Of a DNA stretch of 19,417 bases, positions 6,522 through 14,136 are shown in pieces. The notes below the pieces were generated by a model. That model was not told where the DNA came from. It saw only the letters and a list, made by a program, of their open reading frames with translations, and searched no databases. The stretch's first letter is position 1, and every line of letters starts with the position of its first letter. A program made the position numbers and the translations under genes. The stretch is from Anaerolineaceae bacterium (GTDB lineage: Bacteria; Chloroflexota; Anaerolineae; Anaerolineales; Anaerolineaceae), in contig JAIOTF010000251.1 in the NCBI GenBank assembly GCA_021107195.1, forward strand, positions 1 through 19,417, read 5' to 3'.

Positions 6522-7530
6522 CAAACAAAGAGAAACCAAACTTGCTGCCTTGACCGGGTTGGGAAACAACGTAAAGCTCAGAGCTGTGCGCCTGGATGAT
6601 CTTATGTGCCAGGCTCAAGCCGATCCCTGTGCCCCCAAAGCGCCGGGTTGAAGAATTGTCCAACTGGTGGAATGGCTCGAATATTTCTTCCTGCTTTTCT
6701 TCTTCAATACCAATTCCGGTGTCTGCAACGATCACGTGTGCATGCTTTCCGTCAACCTTGAGATTCAGGGTTACCTGACCACCTTTGGGGGTAAATTTGA
6801 TGGCGTTATCGAGAAGCTGCGTGATCACCCAGGCGATCTTTTCCTGGTCGGCTTTGACGGCGATCGATTTTTCTGGCGCATTTAATTCCAGTTGAATGAA
6901 ATTTTCCTCGGCCTTTTCCACCGTTCGTTTGATCAGAGATTGGCTGAGTTCGGTTAGATTGAACAAGTGCAGTTGAATATCTACCTCGCCGGATTCAACG
7001 GCCGAAAACAGGATCAGGTCTTCGATCAGTCTTCCCAACCGCTGGGAGGAACGCAGCATGATCGTTAGGGCATTCTTTTGGTCATCGGTCAGCGGCCCCA
7101 GGTCTTCATTGGAGATCAATTCCTGATAGCCCATTAGATGGGTAAGCGGGGTGCGCAGTTCGTGAGAAATATTGGAGACAAAATTGGATTTCAGTTGAGC
7201 GAGTTCAGAAAGTTTCTCAAGTGCTTTGCGTAGTTCTGCAGTGCGTTCCCGTACCCGTTGTTCGAGTTCCTGATTGTTTTTCTCTAGGGCAGTACGCAGT
7301 TGCAGGATTTGTCCAGTGATGGCTTCATCAAGACTGGCACGGTCAATGACCTTCATGCCAATCAAAATCTGACCGATTAAGGGGGTAGGTTGCTCTGGGT
7401 CCCGCAGCATTTTTTGGTAATCGAGGGCTTTTTGCAGTTGTTCTGCTGTGATTAGCCCCTTCTCTACCAGATAATCTCCCAAACGGGGAACCAGGGCTTC
7501 AGGCGTCATTGAGGGTGGCGCGTTTATCAT
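6499..7530 (-). CDS. Sensor histidine kinase with MshEN-like N-terminal domain (possible cyclic di-GMP sensor)
   Basis: A 343-residue soluble kinase. Residues 16-39 (RLGDYLVEKGLITAEQLQKA, ending in Q39) match the 24-residue MshEN motif of GspE/MshE-type ATPases. A second, weaker copy is at 51-74 (IGQILIGMKVIDRASLDEA, ending in Q74). Paired motifs of this type bind cyclic di-GMP in MshE; here the spacer is 11 residues instead of the usual 5. A coiled coil (about 80-115) leads to HisKA with H123 (NISHELRTPLTHLMGY). The ATPase domain has the N box with N242 (LLDNAIKFTP), G1 DTGIGI at 270-275 and G2 GTGIGL at 300-305. The frame opens at 7575 inside the amidohydrolase gene, but ATG 7530 has GGAG seven bases before it. 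The neighbouring GAF kinase and regulator make it part of a two-kinase, one-regulator set. Confidence 0.92.
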   Translation of the reverse strand: MINAPPSMTPEALVPRLGDYLVEKGLITAEQLQKALDYQKMLRDPEQPTPLIGQILIGMKVIDRASLDEAITGQILQLRTALEKNNQELEQRVRERTAELRKALEKLSELAQLKSNFVSNISHELRTPLTHLMGYQELISNEDLGPLTDDQKNALTIMLRSSQRLGRLIEDLILFSAVESGEVDIQLHLFNLTELSQSLIKRTVEKAEENFIQLELNAPEKSIAVKADQEKIAWVITQLLDNAIKFTPKGGQVTLNLKVDGKHAHVIVADTGIGIEEEKQEEIFEPFHQLDNSSTRRFGGTGIGLSLAHKIIQAHSSELYVVSQPGQGSKFGFSLFVDEPQFF

Positions 7531-7549
7531 TGTTGATCTCCGAGGTGAA

Positions 7550-9133
7550 TCAACCTTGCCAGACCCATTCACCATTAACCATGGTTGCTGTTGGTTGCAG
7601 CGTGCACAGCATCTGCGGTGGAATGGTATATGGGTTTTCTTTTAATACGATCCGGTCGGCCAGATAGCCGGAGGAAAGTTTCCCTGCGGTGAATTCCAAA
7701 CCGGCGGCATAAGCTGGGCCTGTGGTATATCCTTGCAGGGTTTGTTCCAGGGTCAGGCGCTGTTCCGGGAACCATCCATTTGGGCCTGGTGCGCCATCCG
7801 GCCGCTGGCGCGTGACCGCTGCATGGATGCCCAGGAAGGGGTTGGGTGATTCCACTGGACAATCGGAACCAAAGATCATCCGTGTGTTGTGAGACAACAG
7901 GGTTTGAAAGACATAAGCATGTGCGGCGCGCGATCCCCAATAGCGGTCGGCAGTGTACATATCAGACGTGGCATGTAGTGGCTGCACTGAGGCGATGATC
8001 TTCAGTTCTGCCAGGCGGTGCTGGTCATCGGGGTGCAGACATTGAACGTGTTCGATGCGGTTGCGCAGGTGCAGAAGCTGCGCTTTGTGTTCAAACTGCC
8101 GCAAAGCAGCATATGCTTCAATGATCTCGTGGTTGGCGGCATCACCAATTGCATGCACGGCCATGCTGATCCCGTTACTGGCAGCTTTCTTGCCGATTTC
8201 AAACAGTTTATCCCTATCCAGGAAGAGCATGCCCAGGTTGTTTGGTTCGTTTTCATAGGGGGCGAGCATGGCCGCAGTGTGGGGGCCAAGTGCGCCGTCG
8301 GTGAACAGTTTGAGCGATCCAACGCGCAGGTAAGAACTACCAAAGCCGCTGCGCAGGCCGAGCTTTATCGCCGCATCCAGCGATTCGTAGGGGATGCTTT
8401 TCAATACGCGCAGCCGAAGCTGGTCTTCCCGTGCCAACTCTTGCAGGGCGGCAAAGCAAAGACGCCGGTCAAAGTCATGTACACCAGTGACGCCCATTTT
8501 CCACAAGGTTTCCTGTGCGTTAAGTATGGCAGATTGTGTATTTGCTATGGTTGGTTCGGGAATGATCTTCTCAACCAGATTGACAGCGGCTTCGTATAGT
8601 ATTCCATCAATTTTGCCGCTTGCATTGCGCCCGATTGTACCGTTTTCCGGATCGGGGGTCTCATTATCAATGCCAGATGCTTGCAGCGCAGCGCTGTTGA
8701 CCCAGGAATTGTGCAGCGATTTCGAAGTCAGATATACCAGGTGATTTGGGGCTGCCGCATCCAGTTCGGCGGCTGTACCCGCACCTGCGGCCCACTGGTT
8801 TTGATTCCACCCGTGGCCCAGTATCCATTGCCCGGCCGGGGTGGTTTTTGCCCGTTCTGCGACCCGACGCAGGCATTCTGCCTTGCTGTCAGTCTCGCAG
8901 TTAATCTTTTGCAGGCTGCAAGCGTAATATTTCAGATGAAGATGCGAATCTGTCAATCCGGGCAGGATTGTGCGCCCACCCATCTCCTGTATAATGCAGT
9001 CTGTTCTCGCCAGGGCCAGCACGTCTGCCTCCCGGCCGACAGCAACAATGCGGCCGCCTTCAACGGCCAGGGCTTCAGCGACAGGCGTTGCTGTATCCAT
9101 CGTGTAGATTCGGGCGTTGTGCAAAATGCGCAT
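7550..9133 (-). CDS. YtcJ-like amidohydrolase (amidohydrolase_3 family)
   Basis: A 527-residue metal-dependent hydrolase of the amidohydrolase superfamily, probably hydrolysing an amide or similar bond in a small molecule; the substrate is not predictable. The N-terminal beta-sandwich and GGRTILPGLTDSHLHL give the first metal ligands H64 and H66. Then follow K275 in VGSLKLFTDGALG, H327 in AVHAIGD, H362 in RIEHVQCLHP and D424 in FGSDCPVESPNP. The length is usual for YtcJ-type proteins, and no signal peptide is seen. The start is five bases after the parB stop, and its ribosome site GAGGAG lies within the last parB codons, so it is translationally coupled to parB. Nothing in its chemistry links it to segregation or signalling; it may simply travel in the operon. 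Confidence 0.93.
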   Translation of the reverse strand: MRILHNARIYTMDTATPVAEALAVEGGRIVAVGREADVLALARTDCIIQEMGGRTILPGLTDSHLHLKYYACSLQKINCETDSKAECLRRVAERAKTTPAGQWILGHGWNQNQWAAGAGTAAELDAAAPNHLVYLTSKSLHNSWVNSAALQASGIDNETPDPENGTIGRNASGKIDGILYEAAVNLVEKIIPEPTIANTQSAILNAQETLWKMGVTGVHDFDRRLCFAALQELAREDQLRLRVLKSIPYESLDAAIKLGLRSGFGSSYLRVGSLKLFTDGALGPHTAAMLAPYENEPNNLGMLFLDRDKLFEIGKKAASNGISMAVHAIGDAANHEIIEAYAALRQFEHKAQLLHLRNRIEHVQCLHPDDQHRLAELKIIASVQPLHATSDMYTADRYWGSRAAHAYVFQTLLSHNTRMIFGSDCPVESPNPFLGIHAAVTRQRPDGAPGPNGWFPEQRLTLEQTLQGYTTGPAYAAGLEFTAGKLSSGYLADRIVLKENPYTIPPQMLCTLQPTATMVNGEWVWQG

Positions 9134-9138
9134 CGTGA

Positions 9139-10005
9139 TTACTCCTCGAGCAGTCTTTCGATCAATGCGTCCAGTTCCTCGTTGGAATAGTAGTGAATGA
9201 TCACCGAGCCCCCATTTTTCCCATGGTTCAAGGTCACCTTGGTGCCAAAATGAGTGCGCAGTTGTTGTTCCAGTTCCAGTATCTCGGGAGCGGGGGCTTT
9301 GCGTGGTTTTGGTGCAGGTTTATCCCCGCTGAGTTTGCGAATCAATTCTTCCGTCTGGCGCACATTCAAACCTTGTTTGGTGATGGTTTGCAGGGCGGCT
9401 GCCTGTGCCTGCTTTGTCGACAGTGCCAGCAGTGCCCGGGCGTGACCTTCACTGATCTGGCTGTTTGCCAGGGCTTGTTTGACCACCAGCGGCAGTTTCA
9501 GCAGCCGCAGGGTGTTGGTAACTGCTGTGCGGCTTTTGCCCACCCGGTTGGCGATCTCTTCATGCGACAGAGCAAACTCTTCGTTCAGGTGTTGATAGGC
9601 GTCGGCGGTTTCCAAAGGGGTCAGATCGGTGCGTTGCACGTTTTCGATCAGGGCCAATTCCAACTGCTGTTGGCTTGAAGCTTCTCGCACCAGGACAGGC
9701 ACAGTTTCCAAACCGGCCAAAGAGGACGCCCGCAGCCGTCGTTCTCCGGCAATTAGGATATACTGATCTTTTTTGTCGTCATACGTCACGATCAGTGGCT
9801 GGATCACGCCGTGTTCTGTAATACTGGCCGCCAGTTCTTGCAATTGTTCCTCGTGCATCTTCTGACGAGGCTGGTGCGGATTTGCAATGACTTTTTTGAT
9901 GGGAGCCTCAATTGTGCCTTCCGTTGGTTTTGCCGCCGGAACGGGTTGCGATGCATCGTGAAGTAATGCATCAAGACCTTTTCCTAAACCGCCTTTACGA
10001 GCCAT
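9139..10005 (-). CDS. parB: Chromosome partitioning protein ParB (Spo0J/Noc family)
   Basis: A 288-residue ParB. The N-terminal RKGGLGKGLDALL is the short ParA-stimulating motif. The CTP-binding core has GERRLRAS (87-94) and ENVQRTDLTPLE (121-132). A helix-turn-helix (about 147-170, LSHEEIANRVGKSRTAVTNT) recognises parS, and a helical C-terminal dimerisation region ends the protein. In the family, ParB loads on parS, spreads as a CTP-dependent clamp and works with ParA to separate chromosome origins. It lies 32 bases after parA. I found no TGTTTCACGTGAAACA-like parS site in the window by eye; such sites can lie tens of kilobases away. Confidence 0.97.
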   Translation of the reverse strand: MARKGGLGKGLDALLHDASQPVPAAKPTEGTIEAPIKKVIANPHQPRQKMHEEQLQELAASITEHGVIQPLIVTYDDKKDQYILIAGERRLRASSLAGLETVPVLVREASSQQQLELALIENVQRTDLTPLETADAYQHLNEEFALSHEEIANRVGKSRTAVTNTLRLLKLPLVVKQALANSQISEGHARALLALSTKQAQAAALQTITKQGLNVRQTEELIRKLSGDKPAPKPRKAPAPEILELEQQLRTHFGTKVTLNHGKNGGSVIIHYYSNEELDALIERLLEE

Positions 10006-10037
10006 AGTACCTTACCTTTAGTTAGAAATATTTGATG

Positions 10038-10904
10038 TTAACCCAGATCGTTGATAAATGTTTGATAGCGTTCATCGTCAATCCGCCCCTGTTCTTTCAT
10101 TCCGGCGAGTTGCTGCATGATTTGGGCTTTGTCCAATTTGTCGTCACCGTAAAGCAGTTCGAGAGCCAGCAGTTGGTAACCGATGGCGCCGCTGGAATTT
10201 TCATCATAGAAGAGGATCGGCTGCCCGAATGAAGGTGCTTCGGCCACGCGAATGTTACGTGGAATGGTAGATTGGAAGACCTGATCCGGGAAGAATTTTT
10301 GAACTTCGGTGATCACGTCGTGTGATAATCGGGTGCGTTTATCTTCCATCGTCATCATCACCCCGCGGATCTTCAGCTCGGGATATATTGAATTTCGCAC
10401 CTTGCCCAGGGTGTACACAAGTTGTCCGATCCCTTCTAGGGCCAGATACTCACATTGCACCGGGATCAGTACCCCGTCCTGGGCTGCCATCAGCCCGTTG
10501 ATCGTCAAAAGACTGAGTGAGGGCGGGCAGTCGATGAGAATGTAATCATAGCGGTCCAGCACTGGATTCAGGGCATTGCGCATGCGGCGGTCGCGATGAT
10601 CCAGTTCGATCAGCTCAACCTCGGCACCTGCCAGCGCAGGCGAGGAGGGCAGCAAGGATATCTTGAAGCGCGGGTTGTGCAAAATGGGTTCGACTATTGT
10701 TTTTCTGCCGATCAGCACTTCATAGGTACCGGAGTGTACATCGTTTTTGTTGATGCCCAGACAGGAAGTAGCATTCGCCTGGGGGTCAAGGTCAACCAGT
10801 AGCACTTTCTGGCCATAATATCCCAGATATGCACCCAGGTTAATGGCGGTAGTGGTTTTGCCGACGCCGCCTTTTTGATTGACAAGTGTATAAATGATTG
10901 CCAT
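10038..10904 (-). CDS. parA: Chromosome partitioning ATPase ParA (Soj)
   Basis: A 288-residue ParA/MinD-superfamily ATPase that binds DNA non-specifically as an ATP dimer and drives segregation with ParB. The deviant Walker A is NQKGGVGKTTTAINLG (signature K11, catalytic K16), Walker A' is VLLVDLDPQANAT with D40, and Walker B is YDYILIDCPPSLSLLT. The surface-loop region GVMMTMEDKRTRLS and the IPRNIRVAEAPSFGQPI stretch are typical of Soj. It carries about 35 residues after the usual end of the fold (roughly YGDDKLDKAQIMQQLAGMKE onward), acidic and helical, which is longer than many Soj proteins. It starts four bases after the PfkB-type gene, with no clear ribosome site, so translation is probably coupled to that gene. 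Confidence 0.97.
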   Translation of the reverse strand: MAIIYTLVNQKGGVGKTTTAINLGAYLGYYGQKVLLVDLDPQANATSCLGINKNDVHSGTYEVLIGRKTIVEPILHNPRFKISLLPSSPALAGAEVELIELDHRDRRMRNALNPVLDRYDYILIDCPPSLSLLTINGLMAAQDGVLIPVQCEYLALEGIGQLVYTLGKVRNSIYPELKIRGVMMTMEDKRTRLSHDVITEVQKFFPDQVFQSTIPRNIRVAEAPSFGQPILFYDENSSGAIGYQLLALELLYGDDKLDKAQIMQQLAGMKEQGRIDDERYQTFINDLG

Positions 10905-10908
10905 AGTT

Positions 10909-11766
10909 TTATGTCGTCTCGTTTATCTCCGCCAGGTACTGGCGTACCTCTGCGGGTTGAGGGGTTCCTTTCAAGCCAGGTCGTGCAATCGAATTGGCTG
11001 CTGCCAGGGTTGCCAGTTGGGCGGCAGCGGTCATATTGCCCGTCTGGAAAAAATGACAGAAGAATATTGCTGCAAAAATATCTCCGGCGCCGGTGGCATC
11101 CACTTCGCGAATGGCAGGCGGTTCAAAATGATGCATTTGCTCGCCAAAATAGAGGCGGGCGCCTTTGTTTGCCTCTGTGACCACCAGTAGTTTGGTTTCG
11201 CTGCGGTAACGCAGGATGGTCTCTTCATTCCCGTTTACATCTTCAAGGCTGAGCACCACTGCAGAAGCTCGGGCGAGGTATCTGGCCGCATTAGACCAGT
11301 TTCCTTTGCTGATCTTGCCCTGTACATCCCAGCGCCGCATCCACCCCTGGGGGGTGATCCCAAGATGGGCATCTGGAAAAATATCCAGCATGCTTTCGGG
11401 AATCTCGTGAGCCACCGGACCAAAATGAATCATTGGCGTTAACCGCCAGGCAAAGGGTACCATCTCTGGTTGCAGCGCGTCCGCCATGTGGTGGATGATT
11501 TGCATCCGACCCTGTGGTGTGGTCAAGTTCTCAAACGTGGTTGCCCGGGCAGTGGGCTGCACCGCCACCTGAACATTCGCCAGCTCGGGCAGGTTTTCTC
11601 CCTGCGGATAGGTTGTCAAAACACCCACGCGCAAGCCCATCGCGGCTGCGGTCAGGGCCGCATAAGAAGTCGTGCCGCCCAAAACAGGGCCAGAAGGGGT
11701 TATGTCCTGCGTAAGGTGGCCGATCACCAGATAATCCACAGGAGAATGGGATGTTTGACTACACAT
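10909..11766 (-). CDS. PfkB-family carbohydrate/nucleoside kinase-like protein
   Basis: A 285-residue ribokinase-fold protein, expected to phosphorylate a sugar- or nucleoside-like substrate with ATP. The C-terminal PfkB signature is clear: EVDATGAGDIFAAIFF, with DATGAGD at 223-229 and D229 as the catalytic base. The N-terminal substrate region has GHLTQDITPSGPVLGGTTSYAALTA with a Gly-Gly pair. It is somewhat short for the family (usually about 300-330), and the lid part looks reduced, so the substrate cannot be assigned. It leads the parA-parB run, with only four bases between its stop and the parA start. That arrangement suggests co-expression, though no functional link between a sugar kinase and segregation is established here. 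Confidence 0.88.
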   Translation of the reverse strand: MCSQTSHSPVDYLVIGHLTQDITPSGPVLGGTTSYAALTAAAMGLRVGVLTTYPQGENLPELANVQVAVQPTARATTFENLTTPQGRMQIIHHMADALQPEMVPFAWRLTPMIHFGPVAHEIPESMLDIFPDAHLGITPQGWMRRWDVQGKISKGNWSNAARYLARASAVVLSLEDVNGNEETILRYRSETKLLVVTEANKGARLYFGEQMHHFEPPAIREVDATGAGDIFAAIFFCHFFQTGNMTAAAQLATLAAANSIARPGLKGTPQPAEVRQYLAEINETT

Positions 11767-11810
11767 CAGGGTGCTTTCACTCCGCTTTGTTGTATCATCC
11801 TTAACTATAA

Positions 11811-11816
11811 ATTATA
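11811..11816 (-). promoter_or_regulatory. Candidate -10 element for the pfkB-parA-parB operon, in the 11767-11924 spacer
   Basis: The 158-base spacer contains TATAAT on the minus strand (11816-11811), about 45 bases before the PfkB-type start codon. No good -35 is visible at 16-18 bases. Upstream of it, CCTGCA (11827-11832) and TGCAGG (11846-11851) form a six-base inverted repeat with a 13-base loop and no following T run, so it is more likely an operator than a terminator. I see no gene in the spacer. Confidence 0.4.
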
Positions 11817-11924
11817 ACCCGAACTGCCTGCACGTATGTTGATCATGCAGGTTGAATTTTATGGAATGGTTTGAATCTGCAAACCTCATCGCCTGGTTGT
11901 GATGGTTGATTTGCTGAAACGGGG

Positions 11925-12479
11925 TCAGTTATCCAGTGAAAGATCAACCGCGTCGGATGAGGATTCCCCCTCATTTTCTGGCTGTCGTTTTTGTGCAAGC
12001 ACCCGTAGAGCATCGTCCATGCTTAGATTTTCACGTCGCATGCCTGGAGCCGGTGTGCCACAGAAAGGACATAAATTCCAGGGCAGTTCCATTAAGCGGC
12101 CGCAGTGATGGCAGTTCTTCTTAAGTTTCGTATTACAGTTGGGGCAGATGATCCATTCGCCATCCACGCGGCGGCCGCAGCCCGGGCAAAGTGCATTGTC
12201 TTCAATGGTTTGCAGCATGGCTTCTTCTTCCAGTGTGTGCTGGTATTCCTCTTCGAGGGTCAGCGGGGGGCGGATGATGAGGTAGATCAAAATCCCGGGC
12301 AGGAAGAGTACAGCGACGATTAACACAGCCAGAATCCGCATCAATGGATCGCGTGCCCGCCGGCGGATGTCGCGGTAGGTCCAGATGATGAGGCTCAACC
12401 ACAAGGCCGCAGTAAATGCGGCAGCAAATGCCGTGCCAATTAAGACCAGATTACTTAGGGATGAGGGATTGAGTGTCAT
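11925..12479 (-). CDS. Membrane-anchored double zinc-ribbon protein
   Basis: A 184-residue protein with two predicted membrane spans (about 10-34 and 46-69). A cytoplasmic or external Glu-rich stretch (75-93) follows, then two zinc ribbons. Ribbon one has C98/C101 and C112/C115 (CPGC, CPNC); ribbon two has C123/C126 and C137/C140 (CHHC, CPFC). The acidic tail (about 165-184) is probably disordered. Double zinc ribbons of this type are usually structural or protein-binding modules; the function here is unknown. The ribosome site is GGAGAG about six bases before ATG. It is a single gene with its own promoter, lying between the sigma factor and the par operon. Read-through into the pfkB-par operon is possible, because no clear terminator follows it. 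Confidence 0.85.
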   Translation of the reverse strand: MTLNPSSLSNLVLIGTAFAAAFTAALWLSLIIWTYRDIRRRARDPLMRILAVLIVAVLFLPGILIYLIIRPPLTLEEEYQHTLEEEAMLQTIEDNALCPGCGRRVDGEWIICPNCNTKLKKNCHHCGRLMELPWNLCPFCGTPAPGMRRENLSMDDALRVLAQKRQPENEGESSSDAVDLSLDN

Positions 12480-12499
12480 GTATGCTCTCCAATGCCCCG

Positions 12500-12508
12500 A
12501 TTATAGCA
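12500..12508 (-). promoter_or_regulatory. Extended -10 promoter for the zinc-ribbon gene
   Basis: On the minus strand the sequence is TGC-TATAAT, the same extended -10 form as before the XRE gene. The -35 is weak. Transcription would begin about 14 bases before the start codon, leaving just enough leader for the GGAGAG ribosome site. Confidence 0.5.
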
Positions 12509-12577
12509 TGGTTGCTGTGAGCAGGGTGTTGGAAGGCAGGAGGGAAATGCTGGTTACCCGATACCACTGGAGACATG

Positions 12578-12608
12578 AAAAAACCCCTGCCAGAAACGCT
12601 GGCAGGGG
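12578..12608 (-). terminator. Rho-independent terminator of the sigma factor gene
   Basis: A perfect 10-bp G+C-rich stem (12584-12593 with 12599-12608) with a five-base loop is followed on the minus strand by six T (12583-12578). It begins eight bases after the sigma factor stop codon and separates that gene from the zinc-ribbon gene promoter. Confidence 0.95.
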
Positions 12609-12616
12609 CACATTGC

Positions 12617-13810
12617 TTAATCGAGATACCCGCGGAGTTGACGGCGCAGCAATGGGTTGCGCAGCCGGCCGAGGGCCTGTGATTCGATTTGCCGCACACG
12701 CTCGCGGGTAACGCCCATCTTGCGTCCGACCTCTTCCAGGGTATACACTTTGCCATCCAGCAGGCCATAGCGCAATTGCAAAATGCGTACCTCACGCGGC
12801 GGTAGTTCATTGAACACCGTCACGAGTTGTTGTTTTAACAGATTATGCGCAGCCAGACTGTCGGGTGATGGACTATCCTCGTCTTTAATGAAGTCATACA
12901 GCACTGAATCGCCTTCGTCATCGGTGGGGGTTTCCAGAGAAAGCGGACGCCGGGCAATCTTTTTGATTTGATCGACCTTTGTAACCGGGATATCCAAAGC
13001 GCTTCCCACTTCTTCCGAGGTGGGGTCACGTCCAAGCTCCTGGGTTAGTTTGTGCTGTTTGCGCAGCAGTTTGTTGATCTGGTCACCCATGTGCACCGGG
13101 ATGCGGATCGTGCGTCCCTGGTCGGCAATCGCGCGGGTGATCGCCTGCCGGATCCACCAGGTGGCATACGTGCTGAATTTATGTCCGCGGCGGTAATCGA
13201 ATTTTTTGGTCGCGCGAATCAGACCGATATTGCCTTCCTGGATCAGGTCAAGGAAGGGCACGCCGCGGTTATTGTATTTCTTTGCCACGCTGATCACCAG
13301 GCGAGAGTTGGCCGTAATCAGGTGCTCGCGGGCGGCCATGCCGTCGCGGATGGCGTTGACCAACTGCTGGCGGCGCAATTTGCTGACCCGGCCTTTGGCT
13401 AATTCTTCGCGGGCCAAGCGCCCGATCTCGATACGCTGTGCCAGGTTGATCTCTTCGCGTGAGGTTAATAATGGAATACGGCTGACCTCTTTCAGGTAGA
13501 GGCTGATCGTGTCGTTGGTGTCGATTTCTGCCAGATCATTTGTATTCGCTGCTTTTTGGCGTTCTTTTTCATCTTCTTCGACTTGGCGCAGATCTTTTTC
13601 TTCGGGACCACCAGCCAGAGGGGCTTCTTCATAAGGGATACCAGCACTGTTTAACGCAGAAAAAGCTTTTTCCAGTAGCTGAACATCATTTTCTGCCCTG
13701 GGATAAAAGCGCAGAATGTCATCAATTGTGATGAAATGCTTGCGAAGACCCAGGGCAACAAGTTGTGCTGTTTGTTCCTGTTCATCTTGATAGAAGATTG
13801 GTTCGTTCAT
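12617..13810 (-). CDS. sigA: Primary (housekeeping) RNA polymerase sigma factor, RpoD/SigA type
   Basis: A 397-residue sigma-70 factor. A reduced region 1.1 (about 14-60) and an acidic linker (60-90) come first, then region 1.2 (98-130, TNDTISLYLKEVSRIPLLTS). Region 2 is at about 160-240, with NRGVPFLDLIQEGNIGL, the -10-recognition helix around FSTYATWWIRQAITRAI and RTIRIPVHM. Region 3 is at about 245-320, and region 4 at about 335-390, with the HTH LEEVGRKMGVTRERVRQIE. The full set of regions argues for the primary factor rather than an alternative one, although Chloroflexota can carry several RpoD-like paralogues. It has its own terminator and GAGG five to eight bases before the start codon. 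It is transcribed divergently from radC. Confidence 0.95.
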   Translation of the reverse strand: MNEPIFYQDEQEQTAQLVALGLRKHFITIDDILRFYPRAENDVQLLEKAFSALNSAGIPYEEAPLAGGPEEKDLRQVEEDEKERQKAANTNDLAEIDTNDTISLYLKEVSRIPLLTSREEINLAQRIEIGRLAREELAKGRVSKLRRQQLVNAIRDGMAAREHLITANSRLVISVAKKYNNRGVPFLDLIQEGNIGLIRATKKFDYRRGHKFSTYATWWIRQAITRAIADQGRTIRIPVHMGDQINKLLRKQHKLTQELGRDPTSEEVGSALDIPVTKVDQIKKIARRPLSLETPTDDEGDSVLYDFIKDEDSPSPDSLAAHNLLKQQLVTVFNELPPREVRILQLRYGLLDGKVYTLEEVGRKMGVTRERVRQIESQALGRLRNPLLRRQLRGYLD

Positions 13811-14136
13811 TTTTTCCTCAGCGCACCGCTAACATAGTACACACAGACAGAAAGCCGCGAACTGCCTGCGGCGATGTTGAGCAGTTTCACTTATTTTGTT
13901 GCGTTTGATTGGGCAAGACCTGTCATTTGGGCTGAAATTGCACCAACTCATCGCATTTCGTTGCAGAATATTATCTGCCCCCCCTCCGCAGCTATTTGTT
14001 TGTATAACTAGTATAGATAAAAATGCAGTTAAATACAATAACCTATTATAAAACCAGGGCTCCTTTTTGAACCGCGTCAAAATCTTTTTGCTGTATACTG
14101 GTTTCTAGGCGGTGTGAGAGAAAGAGGAATGCAAGG
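13811..14136. other. Divergent intergenic region between sigA and radC
   Basis: This 326-base spacer holds no convincing gene. Near the sigA side are nested short inverted repeats: GCCGC (13854-13858) with GCGGC (13868-13872), and AACTGC (13860-13865) with GCAGTT (13881-13886). They are mutually exclusive and could shape the sigA leader RNA. A run of seven C is at 13978-13984. The right part (about 13990-14050) is A+T-rich. Both divergent promoters should lie here. I could not fix the sigA promoter; TACTAT is a weak -10 possibility within about 45 bases of its start. Confidence 0.5.
14094..14099 (+). promoter_or_regulatory. Candidate -10 element for radC
   Basis: TATACT (5 of 6 to consensus) lies 37 bases before the radC start codon. 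No good -35 sits at the normal distance; TTGAAC at 14068-14073 is 20 or more bases away. A ribosome site, AGAGGA, lies eight bases before the ATG. Confidence 0.35.

Noticed and set aside
8018..8599. Plus-strand 193-residue open frame
   Set aside because: It lies wholly antisense to the amidohydrolase gene, whose metal-binding motifs are intact; no ribosome site or family resemblance.
9139..11766. parS site near parAB
   Set aside because: Reading for TGTTTCACGTGAAACA-like palindromes found none in the window; absence by eye is not proof.
11928..11936. TTATCCAGT, close to a DnaA box, near parAB
   Set aside because: Single imperfect copy inside the end of a coding gene; no cluster of boxes or A+T-rich unwinding region, so no origin is called.
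13829..14080. Minus-strand 83-residue reading frame in the sigA-radC spacer, with a hydrophobic stretch before a Cys that looks like a lipoprotein signal
   Set aside because: It starts at TTG with no ribosome site, covers the region where the sigA promoter must lie, and has an odd Cys/Arg-rich end with no family resemblance.
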